DNA from: Gammaproteobacteria bacterium | GTDB taxonomy: Bacteria > Pseudomonadota > Gammaproteobacteria > Thiohalomonadales > Thiohalomonadaceae | Assembly: GCA_026193675.1 (NCBI GenBank) | Contig: JAPHSO010000170.1 | Coordinates: forward strand, 1 to 27,983 | DNA: 27,983 nucleotides | Direction of reading: 5' to 3' | Shown here: positions 8,120 to 15,312 of the stretch, one piece after another | How the letters are laid out: each line of letters starts with the position of its first letter | How positions within the stretch are numbered: the stretch's first letter is position 1 | Made by a program: the position numbers and the translations under genes | The notes under the pieces: model-generated | Told to the model about the DNA's origin: nothing | Databases searched by the model: none | The model's input: the letters and a program-made list of their open reading frames with translations, nothing else

Positions 8120-9529
8120 TTAGATACTCCTCACATCTACAAAGTGACCGGCGATGGCCGCCGCTGCTGCCATTGCCGGACTCACCAAATGGGTGCGACT
8201 GGCCTGACCCTGACGTCCTTCGAAATTACGATTCGAAGTGGAGGCACAGCGCTCTTCTGGCTCCAGACGATCATCATTCATCGCCAGGCACATAGAACAG
8301 CCCGGTTCGCGCCACTCAAAGCCGGCCTCAACAAAAATCCTGTCGAGCCCCTCCTCTTCGGCCTGCTTTTTAACCAGACCAGAGCCGGGAACCGCCAACG
8401 CCAGTTTAATATTGTCAGCCACCCTCTTACCCTTCACCACCGTCGCTGCGGCACGCATATCTTCAATACGTGAGTTGGTGCAGGAGCCGATAAAGACCTT
8501 ATCGACAGAAATATCGGTAATCGGTGTTCCCGCCTTCAATCCCATATAATCAAGAGCACGCTGCATGCCACCAGCCTTAACACTATCGGTCTCATCTGCA
8601 GGATTGGGTACCCTGGTACTTACCGCTACCACCATCTCAGGCGAAGTGCCCCAGGTGACCTGTGGCTCGATAGATGCCGCATCAAGATGAACCACCTCAT
8701 CGAAATGAGCCCCCTCATCAGAGTGCAGATCAGACCAGGCCTCAACAGCGGCATCCCACTGCGCACCCTTTGGAGCGAATGGACGTCCCTTGAAATAGTC
8801 GATCGTCTTGGCATCGACTGCCACCATCCCGGCACGGGCTCCCGCCTCAATCGCCATGTTGCAGACGGTCATACGTCCCTCAATTGAGAGTGCCTGAATC
8901 GCTGTACCACCAAACTCAATTGCGGAGCCGTTACCACCGGCAGTTCCGATCTTACCGATAATCGCTAAAACGATATCTTTGGCGGTTACGCCAGCACCCA
9001 CCTCACCATCAACCGAGACAAGCATGTTCTTCATCTTCTTCTGCAACAGACATTGGGTGGCCAACACATGTTCCACCTCAGAGGTACCGATACCGTGAGC
9101 CAGCGCACCAAAGGCACCATGAGTCGAGGTGTGCGAATCGCCGCAGACCACGGTCATACCGGGAAGGGTCGCCCCCTGCTCTGGACCGATGACATGCACA
9201 ATCCCCTGACGCACATCATTCATCGGAAAGTAGGTCATGCCAAACTCTTTCACATTGGCATCAAGGGTCTCAACCTGGGTACGCGCAACTGAATCGGCGA
9301 TGCCCGCTATGCCACCACTCTGTCCGGTGGTCGGTACATTGTGGTCGGGCGTGGCAACGACTGAATCCTTACGCCATGGTTGGCGACCTGCTAGACGCAG
9401 CCCCTCAAATGCCTGAGGTGAAGTGACCTCATGTACCAAATGGCGATCAATATAGAGCAGCGCAGTGCCATCTTTTTCACTGCGCACCACGTGGGAGTCC
9501 CACAATTTGTCATATAAGGTTCTAGCCAT
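8120..9529 (-). CDS. leuC: 3-isopropylmalate dehydratase large subunit (4Fe-4S)
   Basis: A 469-residue aconitase-family large subunit. The three cluster ligands are Cys350 in FIGSCTNSR and Cys411 and Cys414 in EPGCSMCLAMN. Other signatures are VVCGDSHTSTHGAFG near residues 128-141 and NRNFEGRQG near the C-terminus. Its length is near the E. coli protein (466). A clear ribosome site, AGGAG, lies 8 to 9 bases before the ATG. It is the first gene of the minus-strand leu run and diverges from a LysR regulator, whose dyad in the shared upstream region makes it the likely control gene for leuC. Confidence 0.98.
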   Translation of the reverse strand: MARTLYDKLWDSHVVRSEKDGTALLYIDRHLVHEVTSPQAFEGLRLAGRQPWRKDSVVATPDHNVPTTGQSGGIAGIADSVARTQVETLDANVKEFGMTYFPMNDVRQGIVHVIGPEQGATLPGMTVVCGDSHTSTHGAFGALAHGIGTSEVEHVLATQCLLQKKMKNMLVSVDGEVGAGVTAKDIVLAIIGKIGTAGGNGSAIEFGGTAIQALSIEGRMTVCNMAIEAGARAGMVAVDAKTIDYFKGRPFAPKGAQWDAAVEAWSDLHSDEGAHFDEVVHLDAASIEPQVTWGTSPEMVVAVSTRVPNPADETDSVKAGGMQRALDYMGLKAGTPITDISVDKVFIGSCTNSRIEDMRAAATVVKGKRVADNIKLALAVPGSGLVKKQAEEEGLDRIFVEAGFEWREPGCSMCLAMNDDRLEPEERCASTSNRNFEGRQGQASRTHLVSPAMAAAAAIAGHFVDVRSI

Positions 9530-9624
9530 CTCTTCACTCCTTTTCAGTGATCAATCTTTAGCCGGCTCTTGATTTGTGAAGGTAATATAAATAGAGTCAT
9601 CATATTACTCAAATCTATATTATT

Positions 9625-9630
9625 TATAAT
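9625..9630 (+). promoter_or_regulatory. Candidate -10 box for the LysR gene
   Basis: An exact TATAAT lies 32 bases before the GTG start of the LysR gene in an AT-rich stretch. No good -35 box stands at 16-18 bases upstream, so it may need an activator or be a chance match. If used, transcription would start inside the adjacent dyad at 9635-9649, consistent with autorepression. Confidence 0.35.
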
Positions 9631-9634
9631 ATTG

Positions 9635-9649
9635 ATTCCAAATTGGAAT
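9635..9649. promoter_or_regulatory. Candidate LysR operator between leuC and the regulator gene
   Basis: ATTCCAA-A-TTGGAAT is a perfect inverted repeat with 7-base arms and one central base. It contains the T-N11-A pattern (9636 to 9648) typical of LysR-type binding sites. It lies 13 bases upstream of the regulator's own start codon, inside the divergent region shared with leuC. The match to the family rule is seen directly; binding by the neighbouring regulator is inferred. Confidence 0.55.
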
Positions 9650-9662
9650 AGGTGATAAATTA

Positions 9663-10535
9663 GTGGAAATTACAGCACTCAAGGCGTTTATTGCGGTGGC
9701 CGAAAACCGCTCGTTCTCGATCGCCGCTGAGAAGATATTTCTGACCCAACCGGCCATCAGCAAGCGTATCGCCACACTTGAATCTCAACTCGGCACCTCC
9801 CTGTTTGACCGTATCGGTCGCCAGATACAATTGACCGAGGCGGGACGAGCACTGCTTCCTCGTGCGCAAAAGATCATCAATGAGGTTGAGGATAGTCGTC
9901 GCGCCATCGCCAACCTATCTAACAGGGTCGAAGGCAAGCTGAGTATCGGCACCAGTCATCATATCGGCCTGCACCGTCTCCCCCCGATTCTTCGTCAATA
10001 TATCCAGCGCTATCCCGATGTAGAGCTAGACCTTCACTTTATGGATTCCGAAGAGGCCTGCCGTGCAGTTGAGCGAGGTGAACTTGAGCTCGGTATTGTC
10101 ACCCTCCCCCTCAATCCTGACGAACACCTTAAAGTTAAGCCACTCTGGACAGACAGCCTGCAGCTGGTTACCGGCAGAGAACACCCCTTTGTGGGACGCA
10201 AAACGGTTGATTTGAAAGCGCTATCGCAACACCCCGCAATTCTGCCTGCTACCGGCACCTATACCCGCCAGCTGGTGGAGAGCACCTTTGCTGAGTGTGG
10301 CATCGCACCAAAGTCTGTGATTGATACCAACTACCTGGAAACCATCAAAATGCTGGTCTCGGTCGGTATGGGCTGGAGCATCCTGCCGACAACCATGCTT
10401 GATGAGACTATAGTCAGTTACAGAGTTAAACCGTTTAATATAAGCCGCCAACTGGGTAGCGTGACTCACGTGCGCTACACCCTCTCAAATGCGGCAGTGG
10501 CGATGCAGGAGATGATTGAGAGCTCTCATGACTAG
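9663..10535 (+). CDS. LysR-family transcriptional regulator divergent from leuC
   Basis: A 290-residue LysR-type regulator. Residues 1-60 form the winged helix-turn-helix: ITALKAFIAVAENRSFSIAA, then LTQPAISKRIATLE and GTSLFDRIGRQIQLTEAG. The rest is the usual effector-binding fold, starting with GKLSIGTSHHIGL. The start is a GTG at 9663 with a weak AGGTG about 10 bases before. Divergence from leuC and a T-N11-A dyad between them suggest control of the leucine operon and of itself, with a pathway intermediate as possible effector. The effector cannot be read from sequence, and this is not evidently LeuO. The next gene overlaps its end by 8 bases. Confidence 0.92.
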   Translation: MEITALKAFIAVAENRSFSIAAEKIFLTQPAISKRIATLESQLGTSLFDRIGRQIQLTEAGRALLPRAQKIINEVEDSRRAIANLSNRVEGKLSIGTSHHIGLHRLPPILRQYIQRYPDVELDLHFMDSEEACRAVERGELELGIVTLPLNPDEHLKVKPLWTDSLQLVTGREHPFVGRKTVDLKALSQHPAILPATGTYTRQLVESTFAECGIAPKSVIDTNYLETIKMLVSVGMGWSILPTTMLDETIVSYRVKPFNISRQLGSVTHVRYTLSNAAVAMQEMIESSHD

Positions 10536-11073
10536 CAACAGCGAACAATCCAATCCCGGTATATTGGCCCGCTGGTATGCCACGCCACTCGATCAACAAC
10601 AGGCAGAGGCGCTCAAGCAACAGGCGGCACACCGCCGTAGCCAAGCAATCAAACGAAGTCCTGAACGTGGCGGTATCAGCCGAACCGCTATATTGATGGA
10701 GGCGATTGCCGACTTCTGGCTCACCGGAGAGATATCGACTCAGTTTGACTCTCCCACTTCCCCACTACAAAAGTCGATACATGGCAGAATTCTTGCTCAG
10801 ACGATTCGAGGTCAACTACTCATTAGTCGACAGATTACTGGCGGACTTGAGGAGTTGAGACAAAGTTTTAAGCTTGCTGCCCCTCTGTTAAAAGCAGATG
10901 ACTATTTTCTACTGATGGAACGATATAAAAGTTTTGAAACGCTACCTCTTACAGAGCATCCTCAAATCGGTAAAAGCGAAAAAGAGCTACTGAATCTGAG
11001 TGGCGTTATTGGAAAACTGAGGCAAGGAATCAAAAATAAGATGAAACATGATCCAACTGATCTTTACGGCTAA
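10528..11073 (+). CDS. Unrecognised 181-residue protein coupled to the LysR gene
   Basis: I do not recognise a family. The most likely start is the ATG at 10528, inside the last codons of the LysR gene. A longer reading from a TTG at 10516 is possible. The protein is hydrophilic, probably mostly helical, with no signal peptide, membrane helix or Cys pattern. The N-terminal third is basic and Gln/Arg-rich (QQQAEALKQQAAHRRSQAIK), which could contact nucleic acid, but this is weak. The middle has GISRTAILMEAIADFWLTGE. The stop codon overlaps the stop of gcvR on the other strand by 3 bases, so the two are packed tail to tail. Its coupling to the regulator suggests shared expression, not a known function. 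Confidence 0.72.
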   Translation: MTSNSEQSNPGILARWYATPLDQQQAEALKQQAAHRRSQAIKRSPERGGISRTAILMEAIADFWLTGEISTQFDSPTSPLQKSIHGRILAQTIRGQLLISRQITGGLEELRQSFKLAAPLLKADDYFLLMERYKSFETLPLTEHPQIGKSEKELLNLSGVIGKLRQGIKNKMKHDPTDLYG

Positions 11074-11612
11074 TTACCTTTCAACGGCTCCAAAATCGCA
11101 TCAAGATTCAGCCCATCGCAAAACTCAAAGAAGTCGGTGCGCAGTTGCACAATCGATAGCTCAGCCGGTATCTGTACATTCATATTGACCGAAAACATCG
11201 GCGTGCCGGTGTGGGCAGCATGGTAGCTATCGGTCTCAAGGCTCTGAATATTGATCTGGCGATTTGAGAAGAAGCTGGAGAGTTGATTGACGATACCGGG
11301 GTGGTCGAGCGCTACGACACTGACCATATAGGGTAAAACCGGTTCGGTAGCCGGTTTTGTTTCAGTACGACGGGTCAAAATGGTCAGCCCCATCGATTCC
11401 TGCAGGGTTGGCAGTGTCTCTTCCAGTCGGGCGATGGTGTCCCACCCACCCTCTATCAACATCAGAATGGCAAATTCACCACCCAGTACGGTCATACGGC
11501 TATCGAGAATATTACCGTTACTCTCCTGAATCGGACGGGTCAGTTGATCGACAAGTCCCGGACGATCACTGCCAATTGCAGAAAGTACCAGGTAATTTTG
11601 TTTGGACATCAA
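11070..11612 (-). CDS. gcvR: GcvR-like double ACT-domain regulator
   Basis: A 180-residue protein with two ACT domains: residues about 6-80 (YLVLSAIGSDRPGLVDQLTR) and about 93-170 (YMVSVVALDHPGIVNQLSSF). Each opens with the amino-acid-binding D-x-P-G-[IL]-V turn. This is the layout of the glycine cleavage repressor GcvR, which in E. coli acts by binding GcvA rather than DNA. It diverges from dapA, the same neighbourhood as in E. coli and Pseudomonas. No gcvA or bcp is present beside it, so its partner here is unknown, and a more general amino-acid sensor role is possible. Confidence 0.85.
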   Translation of the reverse strand: MMSKQNYLVLSAIGSDRPGLVDQLTRPIQESNGNILDSRMTVLGGEFAILMLIEGGWDTIARLEETLPTLQESMGLTILTRRTETKPATEPVLPYMVSVVALDHPGIVNQLSSFFSNRQINIQSLETDSYHAAHTGTPMFSVNMNVQIPAELSIVQLRTDFFEFCDGLNLDAILEPLKGN

Positions 11613-11825
11613 TTAGCTCCTTGTATTGAACGTGCGATGCATCATTCATCATCTTGAAACAGCAATGGGATAAGGTTATCTGAAAGCTGTGCGTCACAGA
11701 AGCAAAATCACCAATTTTTCGCATATCCTTTCCAGCTAACGGCTTGTAAATGCTTGTTTTAGAGAGAGTCGCCAAGTACCATTCGCTCCTCACTTTATTA
11801 AGTATTTTTTGGAGTAGCCTGAGAT

Positions 11826-12701
11826 ATGTTCCAAGGCAGTATGGTCGCTATCGTCACCCCCATGCATGAAGATGGCAGTGTCGATAATAAAAGTCTCGAA
11901 GCTTTGCTTGAGTTCCATCTGGATAGTGGCACCGATGCGATCGTGATCGCCGGCACCACGGGCGAGTCAGCCACTCTTGATGAAAAGGAGCACTGCAAGC
12001 TGATCGCCGACACCGTAGCGATGGTTGAGCGCAAGATTCCGGTTATCGCCGGCACCGGTGCCAACTCAACTCGTGAGGCGATTGAGTTGACTGGATGCGC
12101 CAAAACTGGCGGCGCCGATGCCTGTCTGTTGGTGACCCCCTACTACAACAAGCCGACTCAGGAAGGGCTCTACCAGCACTACAAAATGATTGCTGAGAGC
12201 GTTGCGATCCCGCAGATCCTCTACAACGTACCGGGCCGTACCGCCTGTGATATGTCGAATGAGACCACCGAGCGCCTTGCCGATATCAGCAATATTGTCG
12301 GTATTAAGGATGCGACGGGTGATCTGGACCGTGGCGAAGATCTGATTAAACGTCTGGGAGACCGTATGGAGGTCTATAGCGGTGATGATGGAACCACACT
12401 AGAGCTGATTCGCCGTGGCGCCCGCGGCGGTATCTCAGTGACCGCCAATGTGGCCCCTGCCAAGATGCATAAAATGTGTGCAGCAGCCCTTGCGGGTGAC
12501 TTTGAAGCTGCCGCCGCGATTAATGAGTTCCTGCTGCCACTTCACAGCAACCTATTCCTGGAGGCCAATCCGATTCCGGTCAAGTGGGCTGTACAGGAGA
12601 TGGGGATGATCACCTCAGGTATTCGTCTACCTCTCACACCGCTGGCTGAGCAATATCATCAGCCACTACGTGATGCGATGATCACAGCTGGAGTGCTTTA
12701 A
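11826..12701 (+). CDS. dapA: 4-hydroxy-tetrahydrodipicolinate synthase
   Basis: A 291-residue TIM-barrel lyase that condenses pyruvate and aspartate semialdehyde at the start of diaminopimelate and lysine synthesis. The catalytic set is complete and at E. coli numbering: Thr44 and Thr45 in GTTGES, Tyr133 and Arg138 in LYNVPGRT, and the Schiff-base Lys161 in GIKDATGDL. The 213-base upstream region shared with gcvR should hold its promoter, but no convincing boxes were found. A GGAG lies about 12 bases before the ATG. bamC starts 5 bases after its stop. Its substrate is made by the asd product at 5213-6325. Confidence 0.98.
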   Translation: MFQGSMVAIVTPMHEDGSVDNKSLEALLEFHLDSGTDAIVIAGTTGESATLDEKEHCKLIADTVAMVERKIPVIAGTGANSTREAIELTGCAKTGGADACLLVTPYYNKPTQEGLYQHYKMIAESVAIPQILYNVPGRTACDMSNETTERLADISNIVGIKDATGDLDRGEDLIKRLGDRMEVYSGDDGTTLELIRRGARGGISVTANVAPAKMHKMCAAALAGDFEAAAAINEFLLPLHSNLFLEANPIPVKWAVQEMGMITSGIRLPLTPLAEQYHQPLRDAMITAGVL

Positions 12702-12706
12702 GTTTA

Positions 12707-13690
12707 ATGCTGAATTTTAAGCTTGCCGGGATAGCTCTATCCATCACTCTGCTCTCGGGCTGTTCATTTCTCGGATTAGGTAAGGATAAAGAGAAGATTC
12801 AGCTTGAGGAGATCGTCTCTCTGGAGATCCCACCCAATCTGAGTACGCCCATGGATTCAGGGCTTCTGGCCATCCCAGAGCCCGATATCAGCAACTCTTC
12901 ACAGGTTGTTGAAAAACGAATTCTGCAGCGACCCGAGCATGTTGAGATCATCCGCGATGGCACCAGCTACTGGATTAAAGTCGTCAGTGATCGAGACAAC
13001 CTTTGGGATAGCCTGCTTCAGTTCTGGAAAGAGACCCAGATCAAGCTACGCGTAAAAAACAGAGCTCATGGCATTATCGAGACCTCTTGGTTTAGCGGTG
13101 ACGACCAGCGTTTCGCCTCTGATACCAAAAATAAATTTCGCCTGCGCATTGAAGAGGCTGAAGGAGATCTACAAACACTAGAGCTCTATATCACCCATTA
13201 CGGTGTTGTTGGCACCGATATTGGTGCAGAGAAGCTACAGTGGACCAATCGTGAACGTGATCGTGACATTGAAGTTGAGTTTGTGCATCAACTTGCCGAC
13301 TATCTTGATAGAGCTCAGGCCAAGGTCTCCACTGCCGATAAGCGTAGCAGTGACTACAGCATCAGTGATGAGAAGCTGGTGATAACCGAAGATTTCAAGC
13401 GTGCCTGGCGTAAGGTGGGTATAGCCCTAGACAAGGGCAATATCATTGTCAATGACCGGGATCGCAACAAGGGGATCTACTTCGTCACAGAGGTCGATTT
13501 TCTTGAAGACCTCGGTGGCGAACGTGGTCTCCTGGACCGGTATGTCTTCGGTGACAAGGTGAAACAGGGCAAACCGTTTGAGGTTCATATCAAATCCAGG
13601 GATGAACAGAGTGTCATCTCAGTGATTGGAGAGACGATGACCCCCGCTAAGAAGGTGTTCGTGCTTAAGGCGATTAGAGACAATCTCTAA
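12707..13690 (+). CDS. bamC: Outer membrane assembly lipoprotein BamC
   Basis: A 327-residue lipoprotein of the beta-barrel assembly machine. The signal peptide ends in the lipobox LLSGC, with the lipidated Cys19. An extended, probably unstructured segment follows (EEIVSLEIPPNLSTP), matching the part of BamC that binds BamD in E. coli. Two helix-grip domains then lie at about residues 85-200 and 220-327. Length is close to E. coli BamC (344). Start is 5 bases after the dapA stop, so translation is probably coupled. The dapA-bamC pairing is conserved in gammaproteobacteria. Confidence 0.93.
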   Translation: MLNFKLAGIALSITLLSGCSFLGLGKDKEKIQLEEIVSLEIPPNLSTPMDSGLLAIPEPDISNSSQVVEKRILQRPEHVEIIRDGTSYWIKVVSDRDNLWDSLLQFWKETQIKLRVKNRAHGIIETSWFSGDDQRFASDTKNKFRLRIEEAEGDLQTLELYITHYGVVGTDIGAEKLQWTNRERDRDIEVEFVHQLADYLDRAQAKVSTADKRSSDYSISDEKLVITEDFKRAWRKVGIALDKGNIIVNDRDRNKGIYFVTEVDFLEDLGGERGLLDRYVFGDKVKQGKPFEVHIKSRDEQSVISVIGETMTPAKKVFVLKAIRDNL

Positions 13691-13709
13691 TCTTTTGAGG
13701 CTCTAGTCC

Positions 13710-14474
13710 ATGCGTTTTTCCATGCTTGGCAGCGGCAGCAAGGGTAATGCAACCCTTGTTCAGTCGGGTACAACGACGGTAATGATCGACTGCGGTTTTA
13801 CCATTAAGGAGACCGAACGCCGTCTACAGCGTTTAAACGTCAAACCGTCTGAGATTAATGCCATCCTGGTGACCCATGAACATGGCGACCACATCTCAGG
13901 CGTCGGCCCTTTTGCCCGTAAATACCATATCCCAGTTCATATGACCCGTGGGAGCTGGGTGCCTCATCGTATGGGGAATCTACCCCAGCATCACATCTTC
14001 TGTTGCCATAGCCCGTTTGAAATTGGTGAACTTACGATTCAACCCTTCCCGGTACCTCACGATGCGCGTGAGGCCTGCCAGTTCACCTTTCAGAATAACG
14101 GCAAAAAGCTGGGCATATTGACCGACACCGGTAAAATTACACCGCATATTGAAGAGAGCCTTGATGGTTGTGATGCATTGATTCTGGAGACCAATCACGA
14201 CCTGCAGATGCTACGTGATGGCCCCTACCCACCCAGCCTGCAGGCCCGTGTTGGCGGAGATCTGGGACACCTGAACAACCAGCAATCCGCCGCACTGTTG
14301 GAGAAGATAGAGACCGGGCGACTACAGCATCTGGTCATCGCCCATCTGAGTGAACAGAACAATCTGGCCGAACATGCTATTTCGGCCCTGAGCACCAGCG
14401 GCAACTACCCCCAGGAGCAGATCGCAGTGGCAGATCAGGAGCTGGGACTCAGTTGGTGTGAAATTTCAGAATAA
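13710..14474 (+). CDS. YycJ/WalJ-like metallo-beta-lactamase-fold hydrolase
   Basis: A 254-residue metal-dependent hydrolase. It opens MRFSMLGSGSKGNATLV, and the zinc motif is THEHGDHISGV at residues 55-65 (His56, His58, Asp60, His61). Further likely metal ligands are in VPHDA, LTDTG and the IAHLSEQN block near the C-terminus. No signal peptide is seen, so it is cytoplasmic. The family includes proposed 5'-3' exonuclease or phosphodiesterase proteins, but its substrate in gammaproteobacteria is not settled. It sits 19 bases after bamC and 82 before purC, a conserved position also seen in Pseudomonas. Confidence 0.88.
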   Translation: MRFSMLGSGSKGNATLVQSGTTTVMIDCGFTIKETERRLQRLNVKPSEINAILVTHEHGDHISGVGPFARKYHIPVHMTRGSWVPHRMGNLPQHHIFCCHSPFEIGELTIQPFPVPHDAREACQFTFQNNGKKLGILTDTGKITPHIEESLDGCDALILETNHDLQMLRDGPYPPSLQARVGGDLGHLNNQQSAALLEKIETGRLQHLVIAHLSEQNNLAEHAISALSTSGNYPQEQIAVADQELGLSWCEISE

Positions 14475-14500
14475 GACTCCTATTTCACCCATTAGATCGA

Positions 14501-14506
14501 TATAAT
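14501..14506 (+). promoter_or_regulatory. Candidate -10 box upstream of purC
   Basis: An exact TATAAT lies 50 bases before the purC start in the 82-base gap after the metallo-hydrolase gene. No good -35 box stands at the usual distance, and there is no TG extension. It could give purC a start of its own in addition to read-through from dapA. No terminator hairpin was found in this gap. Confidence 0.35.
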
Positions 14507-14556
14507 TCTACGATTTACACTATCCACAACACATTAAATTGAGGCAATAATTCAAA

Positions 14557-15270
14557 ATGGAAAAGCGAGAAGAACTCTTCAAAGGTAAGGCTAAATCGGT
14601 CTTCGCTACAGACGACCCTGAGCGTCTCATCCTCCACTTTCGTAATGACACCTCAGCCTTTGATGGTGAAAAGATAGAGCAGCTCGATCGTAAGGGGATG
14701 GTCAACAACAAGTTCAATGCATTTATCATGCAGAAACTTGAAGATGCCGGCATTCCAACTCAGCACGATCAGCTCAACACCGAAGATGAGTGTCTGGTGA
14801 AAAACCTCGATATGATGCCGGTAGAGTGCGTCATTCGTAACATCGCCACCGGTTCCCTGGTCAAGCGCCTTGGCGTTGAAGATGGGATGGATCTGGTTCC
14901 ACCAACATTTGAATTCTTCCTTAAGAATGATGAGCTACACGATCCGATGATCAACGATTACCACATCCGCACTTTCGGTTGGGCCAACGATGAAGAGATC
15001 GAAAAGATGAAGGAGCTCACCTTCAAGATTAATGGCATTCTCAGCAAACTCTTTAAAGATGCAGGTATGATTCTGGTCGACTACAAGCTTGAGTTTGGTC
15101 GCTTTAAAGGAGAGGTTCTTTTGGGTGATGAGTTCACGCCAGATGGCTGCCGTCTGTGGGATATCGACACCCGTGAAAAGCTCGATAAAGATCGCTTCCG
15201 TCAGGGTCTTGGTGGCGTCGTTGAGGCCTATGAAGAGGTGGCGCACCGTCTGGGTGTCAATCTCGATTAA
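14557..15270 (+). CDS. purC: Phosphoribosylaminoimidazole-succinocarboxamide synthase
   Basis: A 237-residue SAICAR synthetase, the same length as the E. coli enzyme. It joins aspartate to CAIR using ATP in purine synthesis. Family segments are LFKGKAKSVFATDDPERLIL with the ATP-binding loop at the N-terminus, FRNDTSAFDGEK, MMPVECVIRNIATGSL with the substrate-binding arginine, and DYKLEFGRFKGEVLLGDE followed by TPDGCRLWD near the C-terminus. A weak GAGG lies about 13 bases before the ATG. A putative -10 box lies upstream. Confidence 0.97.
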   Translation: MEKREELFKGKAKSVFATDDPERLILHFRNDTSAFDGEKIEQLDRKGMVNNKFNAFIMQKLEDAGIPTQHDQLNTEDECLVKNLDMMPVECVIRNIATGSLVKRLGVEDGMDLVPPTFEFFLKNDELHDPMINDYHIRTFGWANDEEIEKMKELTFKINGILSKLFKDAGMILVDYKLEFGRFKGEVLLGDEFTPDGCRLWDIDTREKLDKDRFRQGLGGVVEAYEEVAHRLGVNLD

Positions 15271-15312
15271 GCGGGTATCTGTTGGAGTAATTTACTAAGG
15301 GGGGAGTAATAG

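Noticed and set aside
11687..11699. CTGTG-CGT-CACAG dyad between gcvR and dapA
   Set aside because: Arms are only five bases, no T-run or boxes are near, and such short dyads occur by chance at this rate.
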